Shown one piece after another: positions 25,304 through 34,864 of a DNA stretch of 64,000 nucleotides (position 1 is its first letter; every line of letters begins with the position of its first letter). The stretch lies in NCBI GenBank assembly GCA_964461115.1, contig CAYWSX010000011.1, forward strand, positions 1 to 64,000, read 5' to 3'. Under the pieces are notes generated by a model. It was given only the letters and a program-made list of their open reading frames with translations, had not been told where the DNA came from and did no database searches. Origin of the DNA: RGIG2134 sp964461115. Its GTDB lineage: Bacteria > Cyanobacteriota > Vampirovibrionia > Gastranaerophilales > Gastranaerophilaceae. The translations under genes were made by a program, and so were the position numbers.

Positions 25304-26938
25304 TTATTCTACAACAATTTCCTGTTCATTTTTGTAAGTTACGTAACCTGCATGTGTATTAGGGGGGCGTTTGAGGTATCTTCTTTTGGTGTAAATAATC
25401 GAAGCCTTCAAAGAATTTGCTTGTTTTGAGAATTTTTTGGCAATTTGAGCGGTTTTTAAAAGAGTGTTGTCGTCAAGTTCTTTTTTGTCTGTAATTTTCA
25501 CTAAAACATGCGACCCCGGTGAATTAAGCGCATGAAACCAGATATCATCGGGTGCAGAAATTTTTGAGAAAATATAATCGTTTTGTTTGTTATTTTTGCC
25601 GATAAAAATTCGGAAGCCGTTTATATTTTCTTCTTGAACAATTATCTCTTTATGTTTTTTTGTTTTTTCTTTTGAGGGTGAGATTTCTTCTTGAATTTCG
25701 GCTAAATCACTATAATTATCAGTATTTTCAATTTGATAAGATACATTTTGCCAATATTCAACAAGTTCTTCGGTCTTTTTCATCATCTCGGAAGCCATTT
25801 CATAAGCGGTTTTAGCCTTGTTGTACAGTTTGTAGTATTTGTTTGCATTTTCAACAGGTGAAATTAATTCATCAAGTTCGATTTCAACCGGTTCGCCTGT
25901 TACAAAGTCGTTTAGCGTGACTTTTTTTGTTTGCGATTTAAGCTGATAAAGGTTTGCCATAATAATATCGGCTTTTTGCTTGTGAGAAAGGGCTGTATTA
26001 ATTTTCTCCGCCTGTTTTTGCTGTTTTTCGAGTGTAGATGTGTGTTTTTTCAGCTCTTTGTTTGTAATAGCGATTAATGACTGTCTGAGATTATTTATGA
26101 CATTTTTTTCCATATAAAAAGAAAAATAGTCGTCAATCATTTCATTAACAGATGATTTGAAAATTCGTTCATCTTTATTGAAAGTAAAAACGGAAAAATC
26201 CTTGTAGTCTCTGGCAATAGAGGGATTGAAATCTTTTAGCGCCGCTGTTTTTTGCAAACATTCTTTGATATTGCCGTTTTTTTCAATCTCTTGCATAAGA
26301 GCTTTTGAAATATACTTGTAATGGTTTGGAAAAAATTCGTCAAGCTTGTCTTTGTTGAGTTCAATCTGTGCATTAAGAACTTTTTCCGAGGCGTTTTTCA
26401 AATTTTCTTTAATTTGTTTTGGCGGATAAATATAAGGCAAACCTCCTGCCATTTCACGCTCACGACTTTTTTCCGCGCCGATATTGTGCATACATCCAAG
26501 GATGATATTTGTATCGTAATTATACAGTACAACGTTGCTGTGCTTGCCCATAAGCTCTATTGTCAGACAAAGCGGGATAATTTCGCCTATTTCCGAAAAA
26601 GTTTCAAAATATATTTCTAAAATTCGTTCGCCTTCGGGCACGTTAACGCGGACTATTCGCGAACCGACCATATATTTTCGCAGAAGCATGCAAAACATCG
26701 GCGGCTGGTTCGGAATCTCTATATGCCGGCGCTCTGTGCTTTCTTTGCTTAAAAAACAAACGTGATAGCACGAAGGGTTGATGTTTATGTAGAGTTTTCG
26801 CGTGTCACCTGCCGAATGAAGCTGAATTATCAAATCACGGCGGGTTGGCTGCTGAATCTTTTGAATTCTTGCGTCTTCAAAATAGTCAGAGTTTTCCTCT
26901 GCGAATAACTTTAGTGTCAATGCGTCGATGTTAATCAT
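25304..26938 (-). CDS. rqcH: NFACT/RqcH family ribosome quality-control protein
   Basis: The product is 544 aa from ATG 26938; an upstream TTG is in frame but has no support. The NFACT-N domain occupies about residues 1-200 (TIELMGKHSNVVL), a coiled coil spans about 270-430, and the NFACT-R domain is near the C-terminus (DIWFHALNSPGSHVLVKI). RqcH binds stalled 50S-peptidyl-tRNA complexes and recruits Ala-tRNA for C-terminal tailing; some homologues were named fibronectin-binding proteins. No Shine-Dalgarno sequence is visible; TATAAT sits exactly 6 nt before the ATG. Confidence 0.88.
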   Translation of the reverse strand: MINIDALTLKLFAEENSDYFEDARIQKIQQPTRRDLIIQLHSAGDTRKLYININPSCYHVCFLSKESTERRHIEIPNQPPMFCMLLRKYMVGSRIVRVNVPEGERILEIYFETFSEIGEIIPLCLTIELMGKHSNVVLYNYDTNIILGCMHNIGAEKSREREMAGGLPYIYPPKQIKENLKNASEKVLNAQIELNKDKLDEFFPNHYKYISKALMQEIEKNGNIKECLQKTAALKDFNPSIARDYKDFSVFTFNKDERIFKSSVNEMIDDYFSFYMEKNVINNLRQSLIAITNKELKKHTSTLEKQQKQAEKINTALSHKQKADIIMANLYQLKSQTKKVTLNDFVTGEPVEIELDELISPVENANKYYKLYNKAKTAYEMASEMMKKTEELVEYWQNVSYQIENTDNYSDLAEIQEEISPSKEKTKKHKEIIVQEENINGFRIFIGKNNKQNDYIFSKISAPDDIWFHALNSPGSHVLVKITDKKELDDNTLLKTAQIAKKFSKQANSLKASIIYTKRRYLKRPPNTHAGYVTYKNEQEIVVE

Positions 26939-26999
26939 TGTTTTATTATAGCGGAAAAAAGATTTTAGATTCTTCTGCAATGCCTCGGAATGACTGTTT

Positions 27000-29900
27000 T
27001 TAATTAAACAGTGCTGATTTTATGCGCTCCACACAGGCCGTCGGGCTGTAATGCCACTCTCTGTATGTTACGCGCAGGACTTTAAGCCCGCAGCGCTCCA
27101 AAATAGCTTGTTTTTTCATATTTGTATTATATGTGCGCACATTGTCTTCCACGCCGTCTATTTCCACAAGCAGAGAATGCCCGTCTTCATTATCGTCTTC
27201 GACTGTCAAATCTGTTGAAAATCCCGCAGTTTGAACCCCTGCTGTGACCTTTAAGCCTTCAGCCCGGAGTGTTTTTGCAACTTCTTTTTCAAAAGAATTC
27301 TTATAAACATTTTCATCAAAACTCAACGCAGCATTGTTAACGTTAATGTATGCCTGAATGTACTGAATGTAGTCTCTTAGAAGCCCTTCAGGAAGAGATT
27401 TATCGTCTCGGGAAAGGAAACAAATCAATTTTTTGCGTGCACGCGTAATTGCTACGTTAAACAAGTTCGGCTTTTGCAGGAATGTCAAACTTTGCACAAA
27501 ACTATTGTCAGCAACGCACCAAGATAAAATCATGATGTCTTTTTCGTCCCCTTGAAAGGTATGCGCAGTGCCGACTTCTATCTTATGCTTTCTGATTGTG
27601 TTTTCCGAGAAAACCTGCATTACAGCTTTTTTAATTAAGTCAACTTGGCCTCTAAACGGCGATACAATACCTATAGAGACAGGATTGTCGGTATCTTTTT
27701 GTGAGTCCTTGATTATCAACTCCTGCAAACGCTTCATTATGGCTTCGGTTTCCGGCATATTTCTTGTCGTATCATAATCAACTTTCCCATCAGGAACCAA
27801 ATGAAGTTCCAATACATCATCTGACTTGGAATTCTTTTTCATTATACGAATTCTTCCGCCGTAAAACTCGCGGTTTGAAAATTCGATAATAGGCGGTAAA
27901 CTTCTGAAATGCTCGTCCAGCATAACAGGGTTAGTTGAATAGTAATTTGCCAAATCGAACATGGAATTTGTCCTAAAACGCCACATAAGCTGATATTTAT
28001 CGGGAATTTCATATTGAGATAAGAACGACTGCTCTTTGGCTTTTTCCAGGAATGAAAGGTGCGGTAATTGCTTATCATCGCCTACGATGACAGCCTTTTT
28101 CGCACGGAAAAGTATCGGGAAGCAGCTCGCAATATCGCATTGAGATGCTTCATCTATGATTGCAACATCAAAAAGTCCCGGCTTCATCGGCAGAGAGCCT
28201 GAGACAGCATAAGTAGTGACGCACCAGCAAGGAAATGCTTCAAGCAGCGGTTTGAAATCTTCATCTTCAAGCAACCTGTTCTGAAGGTTCTTTTTTCTTT
28301 CTACAAGGGCTTTAGAGTGTACGAAAAGTCGCTGACGTTTAATCTGGTCGCGTAACAGCCCTTTCAGAGACTCTCTTCTGCGTCCGCGGAGGATTTCAAC
28401 CGCAAGTTTAGACTGTTTTCGTTTTAAATTTCTTATTGTTTCAATAAGCTGGTGAAGGTTGCCGATTTTGTGGATTTTGCTCTCGATAAGTCGTGCCTGA
28501 CAAGCTAAATCAGCGTCTGAAAGTTCACATTTTAATCGTTCGATGTCCTCTGCGCAGGCCGAAAAATCAGAAAGTTTCAAAATCTTTTTCAGTTTAATTG
28601 AGCGGAATTTATTGAGGATATTCGCGAAAAAGCTTGATTTTTCAAGGTCTTTTTCAAGTTTTTTAATCAACGAGTTTATCGTTTCAATTTCGTCTTTTTT
28701 GAGTTTTTTATTTATAAACTGTACTTTGCCTAAATCGCGTTCGCTTTGCTCTTTTTCCTCTGTCAAAGCTCGCCAATCATTTTCAAGAGCGATGATTTCT
28801 TCGCATTTTTTTTCGCAATCCCGAATAGAACTGACAAGTTCGTGCATATCGTCTACGTCGACAAGAATCGCGCTGTCGTAACCTCTGTCGAGTTCTACTT
28901 TATTATTCAGAAGGTCTTGGAGTTGGAAGCTGAGCTGTTTTTGATAGTTTTGGCGTCCTGCACGCAACGCCAAAAACGGTGCGCCGAGCTCATTTAAGCG
29001 TTCAGCAACGACATCTGTTGCTTTATCCATTCTGGAGGCAACGAGAACGGTTTTTCCGTTAGCGATGAGGTGAGAGACAAGATTCACGATTGTCTGCGAT
29101 TTCCCTGTTCCTGGAGGACCTGCGACTGCGACGAGTGTGTTTTCTTCAATGCCGCGAATCACGCTTTCCTGACTGTCACTCAAAGATAGTGGTGTTGTTG
29201 CAACAAAATCTTCTAAATTCTTTTTATTTTTGACTTTTTCCGCCATTTTGCCTGCTCCGCGCAGGTATTCCTCGTTTATTAGTGAAAGTGCGGTTTCGCG
29301 GAAAATTCCCGAAGGTTTTTCGGATATTTGTGTCAACTCGTGCAATACACCTGCTGTGACTTGCGGACGTTTAGTCAGAATTATCGCACTTTGGCTTGTA
29401 ACGCAAACTTTTTCGATTTTTACTTTTTTAGGTTTTGGTGCTTCTTCTTCGTCGACAATTTCATGCAAATTATCAAAATTTATTTCCTCAGAGCTGTTTG
29501 TCGGACTGCTTTCATCTTTGGAGACGTTGTTTTCGTCTGCATCCTCGTCGTGGTCTAAATGAAGTTCGATATCAGGAATAATCGAACGCAAAGTGGTCAA
29601 AAATATGTCCAATTTATCCTGTGTGAGAGGTAAATCGGGTACAACCTCAAGAAGACCGTCGAGCATATGCTCCATTTCGTCCTCGTCATCGCTTTTGTTC
29701 ATCAGCGCAGTCAGGGCACCGGTATTAAGCGACAGAACTTCATCTTGCAAGCTGCATTCGATATTTTTTCCAACACGTTCAAGACGTGCCGGCATATATA
29801 AAAGCGGAGTCAAGAACTCGTTAGAACGCTTGTTTCGTCCGCCTTTTCCGATTAAAAACAGGTAGCCGTATATTAAATATTTGTCTTTTTGGCTCATCTC

Positions 29901-30146
29901 AGACTGAATCATAAGCTCGGTCAAAAGTGAGTCAGAGCCGTCAAGCTTTAGTGGAGCGCCAAAGTCGGTAAAAAGTTCTTCTTCTCCTTTGAGAAAAATC
30001 CACTTGTTATCTTTGTCCTGTTTAAGGTTTCGAAAGGTCGAACTTTGAACCTCTTCTCTTACACAATCGTGTAAATATAATGATAATCTCTTAATAAAAC
30101 TGTCGTGAAACGCAGTACTTAATATTTTTCCGGCTTCTTGAAGCAT
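27000..30146 (-). CDS. Superfamily 1 helicase with C-terminal Vsr/DUF559-like nuclease domain
   Basis: The 1048-aa product has an N-terminal region without a recognised domain (1-320, acidic near 195-235), an Upf1-like SF1 core with Walker A GPPGTGKS at about 343-350, a helical insertion, Walker B VAIIDEASQCD, the VGDDKQLPH motif and the C-terminal helicase motifs (GTAHTFQGDEKDIMIL; VAITRARKKLI). The last about 110 residues (FSTDLTVEDD, then LLVEIDGVEDN and GLKVLRVTYREW) match the Vsr/DUF559 PD-(D/E)xK pattern. The domain order recalls single-gene helicase-nuclease anti-phage proteins, but a repair role is equally possible. An AGGA Shine-Dalgarno sequence supports the start. Confidence 0.82.
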   Translation of the reverse strand: MLQEAGKILSTAFHDSFIKRLSLYLHDCVREEVQSSTFRNLKQDKDNKWIFLKGEEELFTDFGAPLKLDGSDSLLTELMIQSEMSQKDKYLIYGYLFLIGKGGRNKRSNEFLTPLLYMPARLERVGKNIECSLQDEVLSLNTGALTALMNKSDDEDEMEHMLDGLLEVVPDLPLTQDKLDIFLTTLRSIIPDIELHLDHDEDADENNVSKDESSPTNSSEEINFDNLHEIVDEEEAPKPKKVKIEKVCVTSQSAIILTKRPQVTAGVLHELTQISEKPSGIFRETALSLINEEYLRGAGKMAEKVKNKKNLEDFVATTPLSLSDSQESVIRGIEENTLVAVAGPPGTGKSQTIVNLVSHLIANGKTVLVASRMDKATDVVAERLNELGAPFLALRAGRQNYQKQLSFQLQDLLNNKVELDRGYDSAILVDVDDMHELVSSIRDCEKKCEEIIALENDWRALTEEKEQSERDLGKVQFINKKLKKDEIETINSLIKKLEKDLEKSSFFANILNKFRSIKLKKILKLSDFSACAEDIERLKCELSDADLACQARLIESKIHKIGNLHQLIETIRNLKRKQSKLAVEILRGRRRESLKGLLRDQIKRQRLFVHSKALVERKKNLQNRLLEDEDFKPLLEAFPCWCVTTYAVSGSLPMKPGLFDVAIIDEASQCDIASCFPILFRAKKAVIVGDDKQLPHLSFLEKAKEQSFLSQYEIPDKYQLMWRFRTNSMFDLANYYSTNPVMLDEHFRSLPPIIEFSNREFYGGRIRIMKKNSKSDDVLELHLVPDGKVDYDTTRNMPETEAIMKRLQELIIKDSQKDTDNPVSIGIVSPFRGQVDLIKKAVMQVFSENTIRKHKIEVGTAHTFQGDEKDIMILSWCVADNSFVQSLTFLQKPNLFNVAITRARKKLICFLSRDDKSLPEGLLRDYIQYIQAYINVNNAALSFDENVYKNSFEKEVAKTLRAEGLKVTAGVQTAGFSTDLTVEDDNEDGHSLLVEIDGVEDNVRTYNTNMKKQAILERCGLKVLRVTYREWHYSPTACVERIKSALFN

Positions 30147-30312
30147 AATTTTCCTATTCTCCTATATATTTATTATACAGCTTTCCTGAATTTTCAAATA
30201 ATCCGTTTGCCCGATATTCGAGATTTTTCATGTTAAGAAGTTATACAATTTATGTTATTTGCGAAATCCAATAGAAAATTTTGTTTTTTAAACAATATAA
30301 AAAGTGAGAACT

Positions 30313-30507
30313 ATGATAAACGAAATAAAAAGATACGAACTATTATTTACAACATTGGCAAGACCATATCACGCTATGGCATTAGAAAATAATGAAGCGA
30401 TTTCGTCACTTGCAGGCATGGAAATCGCGGAATGTAACATTAATCTGGCTGCAAGCAGCAAATTTGCATTGAATTTACGCTCATTGAGAGCTTTTGTCGG
30501 CAGTTAG
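30313..30507 (+). CDS. Possible small protein, unknown
   Basis: A 64-aa reading frame from ATG 30313, with a weak AAGTGAG Shine-Dalgarno sequence 4 nt upstream. Composition is plausible for a real protein (MINEIKRYELLFTTLARPYH at the start, SKFALNLRSLRAF near the end). No family is recognised. It lies between two minus-strand genes in a 366-bp gap that has no other feature. Confidence 0.4.
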   Translation: MINEIKRYELLFTTLARPYHAMALENNEAISSLAGMEIAECNINLAASSKFALNLRSLRAFVGS

Positions 30508-30512
30508 TGAAT

Positions 30513-31100
30513 TTAAGCTTTAAGCCAATTTTTAAAGAATTCTATGCCTGCAGTTGAACTTTTTTCAGGATGAAATTGAACGGCTGTGATATTTTTGTGT
30601 TGCACGGAGGCGCAGAATTCTTTCTCGTAAAAGGCTGTTGAAGCTATTATCTCTTGAGTCTTTGGCTCCACATAATAGGAGTTTACGAAATAAAAATAAT
30701 CTTCCTTCAAGAACTTTGCATTTTGAGTTAAATTGATTTTATTCCAGCCGATTTGCGGAACTTTTACATTTTTGAATTTTTTAACTTCCCCTTTTAAAAT
30801 GCCGAGCCCTTTTATTTCAGGCGCTTCTTCGCTTCTTTCAAAGAGTATCTGCAAGCCTAAACAAATTCCTAAAAACGGGATGTTTTTTTCAATTGCTTCC
30901 TTTATTACAGGCACAAGATTTTTTTCGGTTAAATTTATTATTGCCTGCTCAAAATGTCCCTGACCCGGAAAAATAAGTTTATCGGCACTCAAAATAACAT
31001 CTGCGTTGCTTGATATTTCTGCCTTTATTCCGCAAAAATCAAGCATATTCAATATGCTTCTGATATTTCCCGCATCGTAGTCAATTATGACAACTTTCAT
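30513..31100 (-). CDS. hisH: Imidazole glycerol phosphate synthase, glutamine amidotransferase subunit
   Basis: The 195-aa class I glutaminase has nucleophile C80 in GICLGLQ, oxyanion segment FPGQGHF and the H177/E179 pair in VQFHPEKS. It supplies ammonia to HisF in histidine synthesis. No other his gene is in the window. It starts 2 nt after the upstream aminotransferase gene, so the two are probably cotranscribed. Confidence 0.94.
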   Translation of the reverse strand: MKVVIIDYDAGNIRSILNMLDFCGIKAEISSNADVILSADKLIFPGQGHFEQAIINLTEKNLVPVIKEAIEKNIPFLGICLGLQILFERSEEAPEIKGLGILKGEVKKFKNVKVPQIGWNKINLTQNAKFLKEDYFYFVNSYYVEPKTQEIIASTAFYEKEFCASVQHKNITAVQFHPEKSSTAGIEFFKNWLKA

Positions 31101-31102
31101 TT

Positions 31103-32344
31103 TTAGTATGTAAATCCGTCTTTTGCTAAACGGTCAATTACTTCGTGAAGTTTTTCTTTCGGCGCAACGATTGAAATTCTTACAAAATCATCTCCGTATT
31201 GACCAAATCCGCTTCCCGGAACGACCACTACGCCTGATGTTTCCAAAAGGGCGTCAGCAAATTCCTTAGAGGTTTTGAATCTTTTCGGAATCGGCATCCA
31301 GAGGTAGAATGTTGCGTCAGGAACGATAAAATCGTTAGGGTTCCAACCTAGTTTTATGAATCCGTCAACGAGAATTTGTTGTTTTTCTTTGAAGTCAACA
31401 TTGGACTTTTTGATGTATTCTTCGCCCTCATCAGAGTTTAAAACAGCCGCACCTGCATATTGCAGAGCCTTGAACAATCCGGTGTCGATTGTGGATTTTT
31501 GTTTAGCGAACATTCCAACTGCTTCTTTGTTTCCGCAAACCCAGCCTAAACGCCAGCCTGTCATTGCATAAGGCTTTGAAAAACTGTGGAATTCGAGCGT
31601 GACATCTTTTGCACCTTCTACTTCAAGTGCAGAGCAAGGTTTTTTGTTTTCGTCAAAATACATATCGCAATATGCCGCGTCTGAAATCAACATTAGGTTA
31701 TGTTTTTTACAGAAATCAACAACTTGCTGGTAATATTCTTTTGTTGCGGTTACGCCGAGCGGGTTGTTGGGATAATTTATAATTACTGCTTTAACTTTTT
31801 TCTCATCGTAGCCGTCATTTTTAAGTGATGTCAAAACATCTTCTAAATCCGGAGTATAATTGTTTTCAAGTGTTAGAGGGATAGGATAAGCTAATCCGCC
31901 TGAAACAAGAAGCATTTGACTGTAAGAAGCATACCCCGGGTCCGGCACCAGGATAATTTCTTTATCTTTTTCAACGGTAGTCGGATTGATAAGTTCTCTG
32001 ACAATGTTTGCAAGACCTTCTTTAGAGCCGATTAATGAGCAAATTTCTGTTTTTGGGTCAATTTCAACATCGAAACGATTTTTCATTCTTTGCGCTACTG
32101 CTTCAAGGAAAGACGCTTCGCCTTTCGGAGTAGAATATTTGTGCATGCCGTCTATATCAAGAGCTTCTTTTAATTTTTCAATAACATACTTGGGCGGGTT
32201 ATCGGTAGGTGCCCCGATATCAAGAGCAATAGGTGCTCTGTCTTTTTTTATAAGTTCAGGGGTTAGTTCCAATGTTTTTTGCTTGATTTGAACCATGATA
32301 TAGGTTTCAATCGATTGTACATACTCGTTAAACAGTTCTTTCAT
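31103..32344 (-). CDS. Class I/II aminotransferase, LL-diaminopimelate aminotransferase-like
   Basis: The product is 413 aa from ATG 32344, chosen for its GGAG 8 nt upstream over an in-frame GTG. It is a fold-type I PLP enzyme with the PLP lysine in HSFSKPYAMTGWRLGW, the NYPNNPLGVTA motif and a terminal Arg region (DDFVRISIV). The layout fits the DapL/aspartate-type family, which makes LL-diaminopimelate for lysine and peptidoglycan or transaminates aspartate and aromatic amino acids. The exact substrate is uncertain. Confidence 0.85.
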   Translation of the reverse strand: MKELFNEYVQSIETYIMVQIKQKTLELTPELIKKDRAPIALDIGAPTDNPPKYVIEKLKEALDIDGMHKYSTPKGEASFLEAVAQRMKNRFDVEIDPKTEICSLIGSKEGLANIVRELINPTTVEKDKEIILVPDPGYASYSQMLLVSGGLAYPIPLTLENNYTPDLEDVLTSLKNDGYDEKKVKAVIINYPNNPLGVTATKEYYQQVVDFCKKHNLMLISDAAYCDMYFDENKKPCSALEVEGAKDVTLEFHSFSKPYAMTGWRLGWVCGNKEAVGMFAKQKSTIDTGLFKALQYAGAAVLNSDEGEEYIKKSNVDFKEKQQILVDGFIKLGWNPNDFIVPDATFYLWMPIPKRFKTSKEFADALLETSGVVVVPGSGFGQYGDDFVRISIVAPKEKLHEVIDRLAKDGFTY

Positions 32345-32501
32345 ATACTTCACTCCATTCGGTTAGTATTGTTAATAATACACTTTTTTGTGTGAATTAA
32401 CAAGAAATTTTTGTTTTTTGTGAACTTTGTTAATATGTGAGACGGTAAAATCTCTTGCCGTTCGGGCTACGAGCAGCGGGTATGATTGTCCGACAAACTT
32501 G

Positions 32502-32510
32502 TGTTATAAT
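32502..32510 (+). promoter_or_regulatory. Extended -10 promoter of trxA
   Basis: TG-T-TATAAT lies 25 bp upstream of the thioredoxin ATG. An AAAAGGAGG Shine-Dalgarno sequence follows before the start. Confidence 0.55.
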
Positions 32511-32534
32511 AAAGCGGTAAAAAAGGAGGATGTC

Positions 32535-32858
32535 ATGTCAAATGCTATAGAAATAAATGATGCATCATTTGAAAGCGAAGTTTTGAACTCTCAAAACGTT
32601 ACCGTTGTTGATTTTTGGGCGCCATGGTGCGGACCTTGCAGAAAACTTGGTCCTATTTTGGACGAAGTTGCAAACGAAATGGCAGGAAAAATTAAAGTTG
32701 TTAAACTCAACACAGATGAAAACATCAAAACTGCTAAGGATTTAGCTATCAGTGGATTGCCGACTGTAATGGTTTTCAAAAACGGAGAAGCTGTTGAGAG
32801 AATGGTAGGATTGATGCAAAAATCCGCTCTTGTTTCAAACATCGAAAAACATTTATAG
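32535..32858 (+). CDS. trxA: Thioredoxin
   Basis: The product is 107 aa from ATG 32535, which has AAAAGGAGG directly upstream; the longer open frame is untranslated leader. The active site WAPWCGPC has C32 and C35; the cis-Pro region SGLPTVMVF is present. It is a cytosolic disulfide reductase. It is a single-gene unit ending at a strong terminator. Confidence 0.96.
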   Translation: MSNAIEINDASFESEVLNSQNVTVVDFWAPWCGPCRKLGPILDEVANEMAGKIKVVKLNTDENIKTAKDLAISGLPTVMVFKNGEAVERMVGLMQKSALVSNIEKHL

Positions 32859-32873
32859 TTTTATACTATAACT

Positions 32874-32904
32874 AAAACGGCTCTTTATAAGAGCCGTTTT
32901 TTTA
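32874..32904. terminator. Bidirectional rho-independent terminator between trxA and rfbA
   Basis: AAAACGGCTCT and AGAGCCGTTTT form a perfect stem around a short TTATA-type loop, flanked by A and T tracts that serve both convergent genes. Confidence 0.85.
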
Positions 32905-33768
32905 ATCTAAAATGCTTAAAACATAATCATAGTAAGCGCTTTTGCCTTTGTATGGTTCGAGATTTTTGTGGAGCAACTCTTCTTTAATAAATCCTTGCTC
33001 ATAGGCAATTTCTTCCAGGCAGGAGATTTTTTCTCCTTTGGTGTTTTGCATAGATTGAACAAAATTTGATGCTTGCAAAAGAGAATCGTGTGTTCCGGTA
33101 TCAAGCCATGCAAAACCTCTGCCGAGAACCTCAACATTAAGTTGGTTCTTTTCCAGATAAATTTTGTTTAAATCAGTGATTTCGAGTTCACCGCGGGCAG
33201 AAGGTTTTAGAATTTTTGCGTATTCACATACCTTATTATCATAGAAATACAGACCGGTCACGGCGTATCGGGATTTTGGCTTTTGAGGTTTTTCTTCAAG
33301 TGACATTGCTTTTCCGTTTTTATCAAACTCAACCACCCCGAATCTTTCAGGATCGCTTACTTTATATCCGAAAACAGTTGCGCCGTGTTTGCGTTTGCTG
33401 ACTTCATTCAGCATTGTACAGAAATTATGTCCGTGGAAAATGTTGTCCCCGAGGATGAGTGCTGCCTCGTCTCCGTTTAAAAAATCTTCCGCAATAATAA
33501 ATGCGTCTGCGATTCCTCTTTGTATTTCCTGCACTTTATATTCAAATTTTACGCCGAATTGGGAGCCATCACCCAGTAATTTTACAAAATTATCCTTATC
33601 GGAAGGGTTTGTAATAATCAAAATTTCTTTAATCCCTGCCAACATCAATATTGAAATAGGATAGTAAATCATTGGTTTATCATAAACCGGCAAAAGAATT
33701 TTGGAAATCGGTAAAGACGCCGGATATAAACGTGTTCCTGCTCCTGCTGCTAAAATTATCCCTTTCAT
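32902..33768 (-). CDS. rfbA: Glucose-1-phosphate thymidylyltransferase
   Basis: The 288-aa nucleotidyltransferase makes dTDP-glucose, the first step of dTDP-sugar synthesis for surface glycans. Visible are the signature LAAGAGTRLYPAS, the KILLPVYDKPMIYYP segment, ILGDNIFHG (metal-binding Asp), and the C-terminal GFAWLDTGTHDSL. Length is normal. It starts 3 bp downstream of acpS. Confidence 0.95.
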   Translation of the reverse strand: MKGIILAAGAGTRLYPASLPISKILLPVYDKPMIYYPISILMLAGIKEILIITNPSDKDNFVKLLGDGSQFGVKFEYKVQEIQRGIADAFIIAEDFLNGDEAALILGDNIFHGHNFCTMLNEVSKRKHGATVFGYKVSDPERFGVVEFDKNGKAMSLEEKPQKPKSRYAVTGLYFYDNKVCEYAKILKPSARGELEITDLNKIYLEKNQLNVEVLGRGFAWLDTGTHDSLLQASNFVQSMQNTKGEKISCLEEIAYEQGFIKEELLHKNLEPYKGKSAYYDYVLSILD

Positions 33769-33771
33769 GCC

Positions 33772-34143
33772 CTATCCTTTCACTTTGTTTTTTTTAATTA
33801 TAACATAAGCGAGTGCTTTCGTTTTGTCGTGAGACAAGCTTACTTTTACACTGTATTTTTTTGCCAAATCGTTTAAAAATCTTATTTGCGGAACTTTGTT
33901 AGAGTCGTGATAAACCTCGATTTTATTAAGTTCAAAACCTTTTTCTCTAAAATTACTTAAAGCTTTTATCACTGCTTCTTTAGCGCAATATCTTGCTGCA
34001 AAATGCTGCGCATCATATGATTGTGACTTGCAGTATAAAATTTCGCGTTCCGAAAAAACTCTTTTCAAAAAAGTTTCGTCTTTTTTCTCAAAGCGTTTTA
34101 TCTCTTCAATATCTGTTCCAATTGCAATATCATCAAATTTCAT
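33772..34143 (-). CDS. acpS: Holo-[acyl-carrier-protein] synthase
   Basis: The product is 123 aa from ATG 34143; an in-frame TTG upstream is unlikely. The GTDIEEIKRF motif (Mg-binding D11) and AARYCAKEAVIKAL (catalytic Glu) are present. It transfers 4'-phosphopantetheine from CoA to ACP. It follows trmD by 18 bp. No clear Shine-Dalgarno sequence; TATTAT lies exactly 6 nt upstream of the ATG. Confidence 0.93.
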   Translation of the reverse strand: MKFDDIAIGTDIEEIKRFEKKDETFLKRVFSEREILYCKSQSYDAQHFAARYCAKEAVIKALSNFREKGFELNKIEVYHDSNKVPQIRFLNDLAKKYSVKVSLSHDKTKALAYVIIKKNKVKG

Positions 34144-34161
34144 ACAGAAATAATACCACAA

Positions 34162-34854
34162 CTATGTTTGATTTTGCAGATATTCTCTCCACAAATCAGG
34201 GCGCATTTTTTGAGTTTTGATTTTTTGCTGTTCTTTTCGCCAATTATTAATTTCGGCATGGTTACCGTTTAAAAGCACCTCGGGAACTTCCAGACCTTCA
34301 TATTCGCGTGGTTTTGTATATTGAGGGTATTCCAAAAGCCCGTCTTCGAAGCTATCGTAGTCTGCTGAATCAATTTTGCCTAAAACGCCGTTTATGTATC
34401 TTATTGTGCTGTCCAAAATGCACAAAGCCGGCAGCTCTCCACCCGTTAGGACAAAATCGCCTATCGAAACCTCTCTTGCGCCGCTTAGCGTTCTTATTCG
34501 TTCATCAAACCCTTCGTAATGACCGCAAATCATCACAATCTGGTCTTTTTGAGAAAATTCTTTTGCCATTTCCTGATTAAATTTTTCGCCTTGTGGGGTA
34601 AGAATTATTTTTTCTGAATTTTCGCACATTTCAATGCTGTTTATTGCATCCATAAAAGGCTGGCACATCAAAACCATTCCGGCGCCGCCTCCGTATGGAG
34701 TATCATCAACTTTTTTGTGTTTGGAAAGAGTGAATTCGCGAGGGTTGACTGTGTTGACCGCAATAATTTCGCTTTCAACAGCACGATTTGTTATACTGTG
34801 AGAACATGCATTTTGAATCATCTCGGGGAAAAGCGTTACTATGTCAAATCTCAT
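34162..34854 (-). CDS. trmD: tRNA (guanine-N1-)-methyltransferase
   Basis: The 230-aa SPOUT methyltransferase methylates G37 of tRNAs with G36. The motifs DDTPYGGGAGMV, MICGHYEGFDERI and SIGDFVLTGGELPA form the trefoil knot and SAM pocket. It has an AAGGGA Shine-Dalgarno sequence and follows rimM, the usual bacterial order. Confidence 0.97.
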   Translation of the reverse strand: MRFDIVTLFPEMIQNACSHSITNRAVESEIIAVNTVNPREFTLSKHKKVDDTPYGGGAGMVLMCQPFMDAINSIEMCENSEKIILTPQGEKFNQEMAKEFSQKDQIVMICGHYEGFDERIRTLSGAREVSIGDFVLTGGELPALCILDSTIRYINGVLGKIDSADYDSFEDGLLEYPQYTKPREYEGLEVPEVLLNGNHAEINNWRKEQQKIKTQKMRPDLWREYLQNQT

Positions 34855-34864
34855 AAATTATCCC

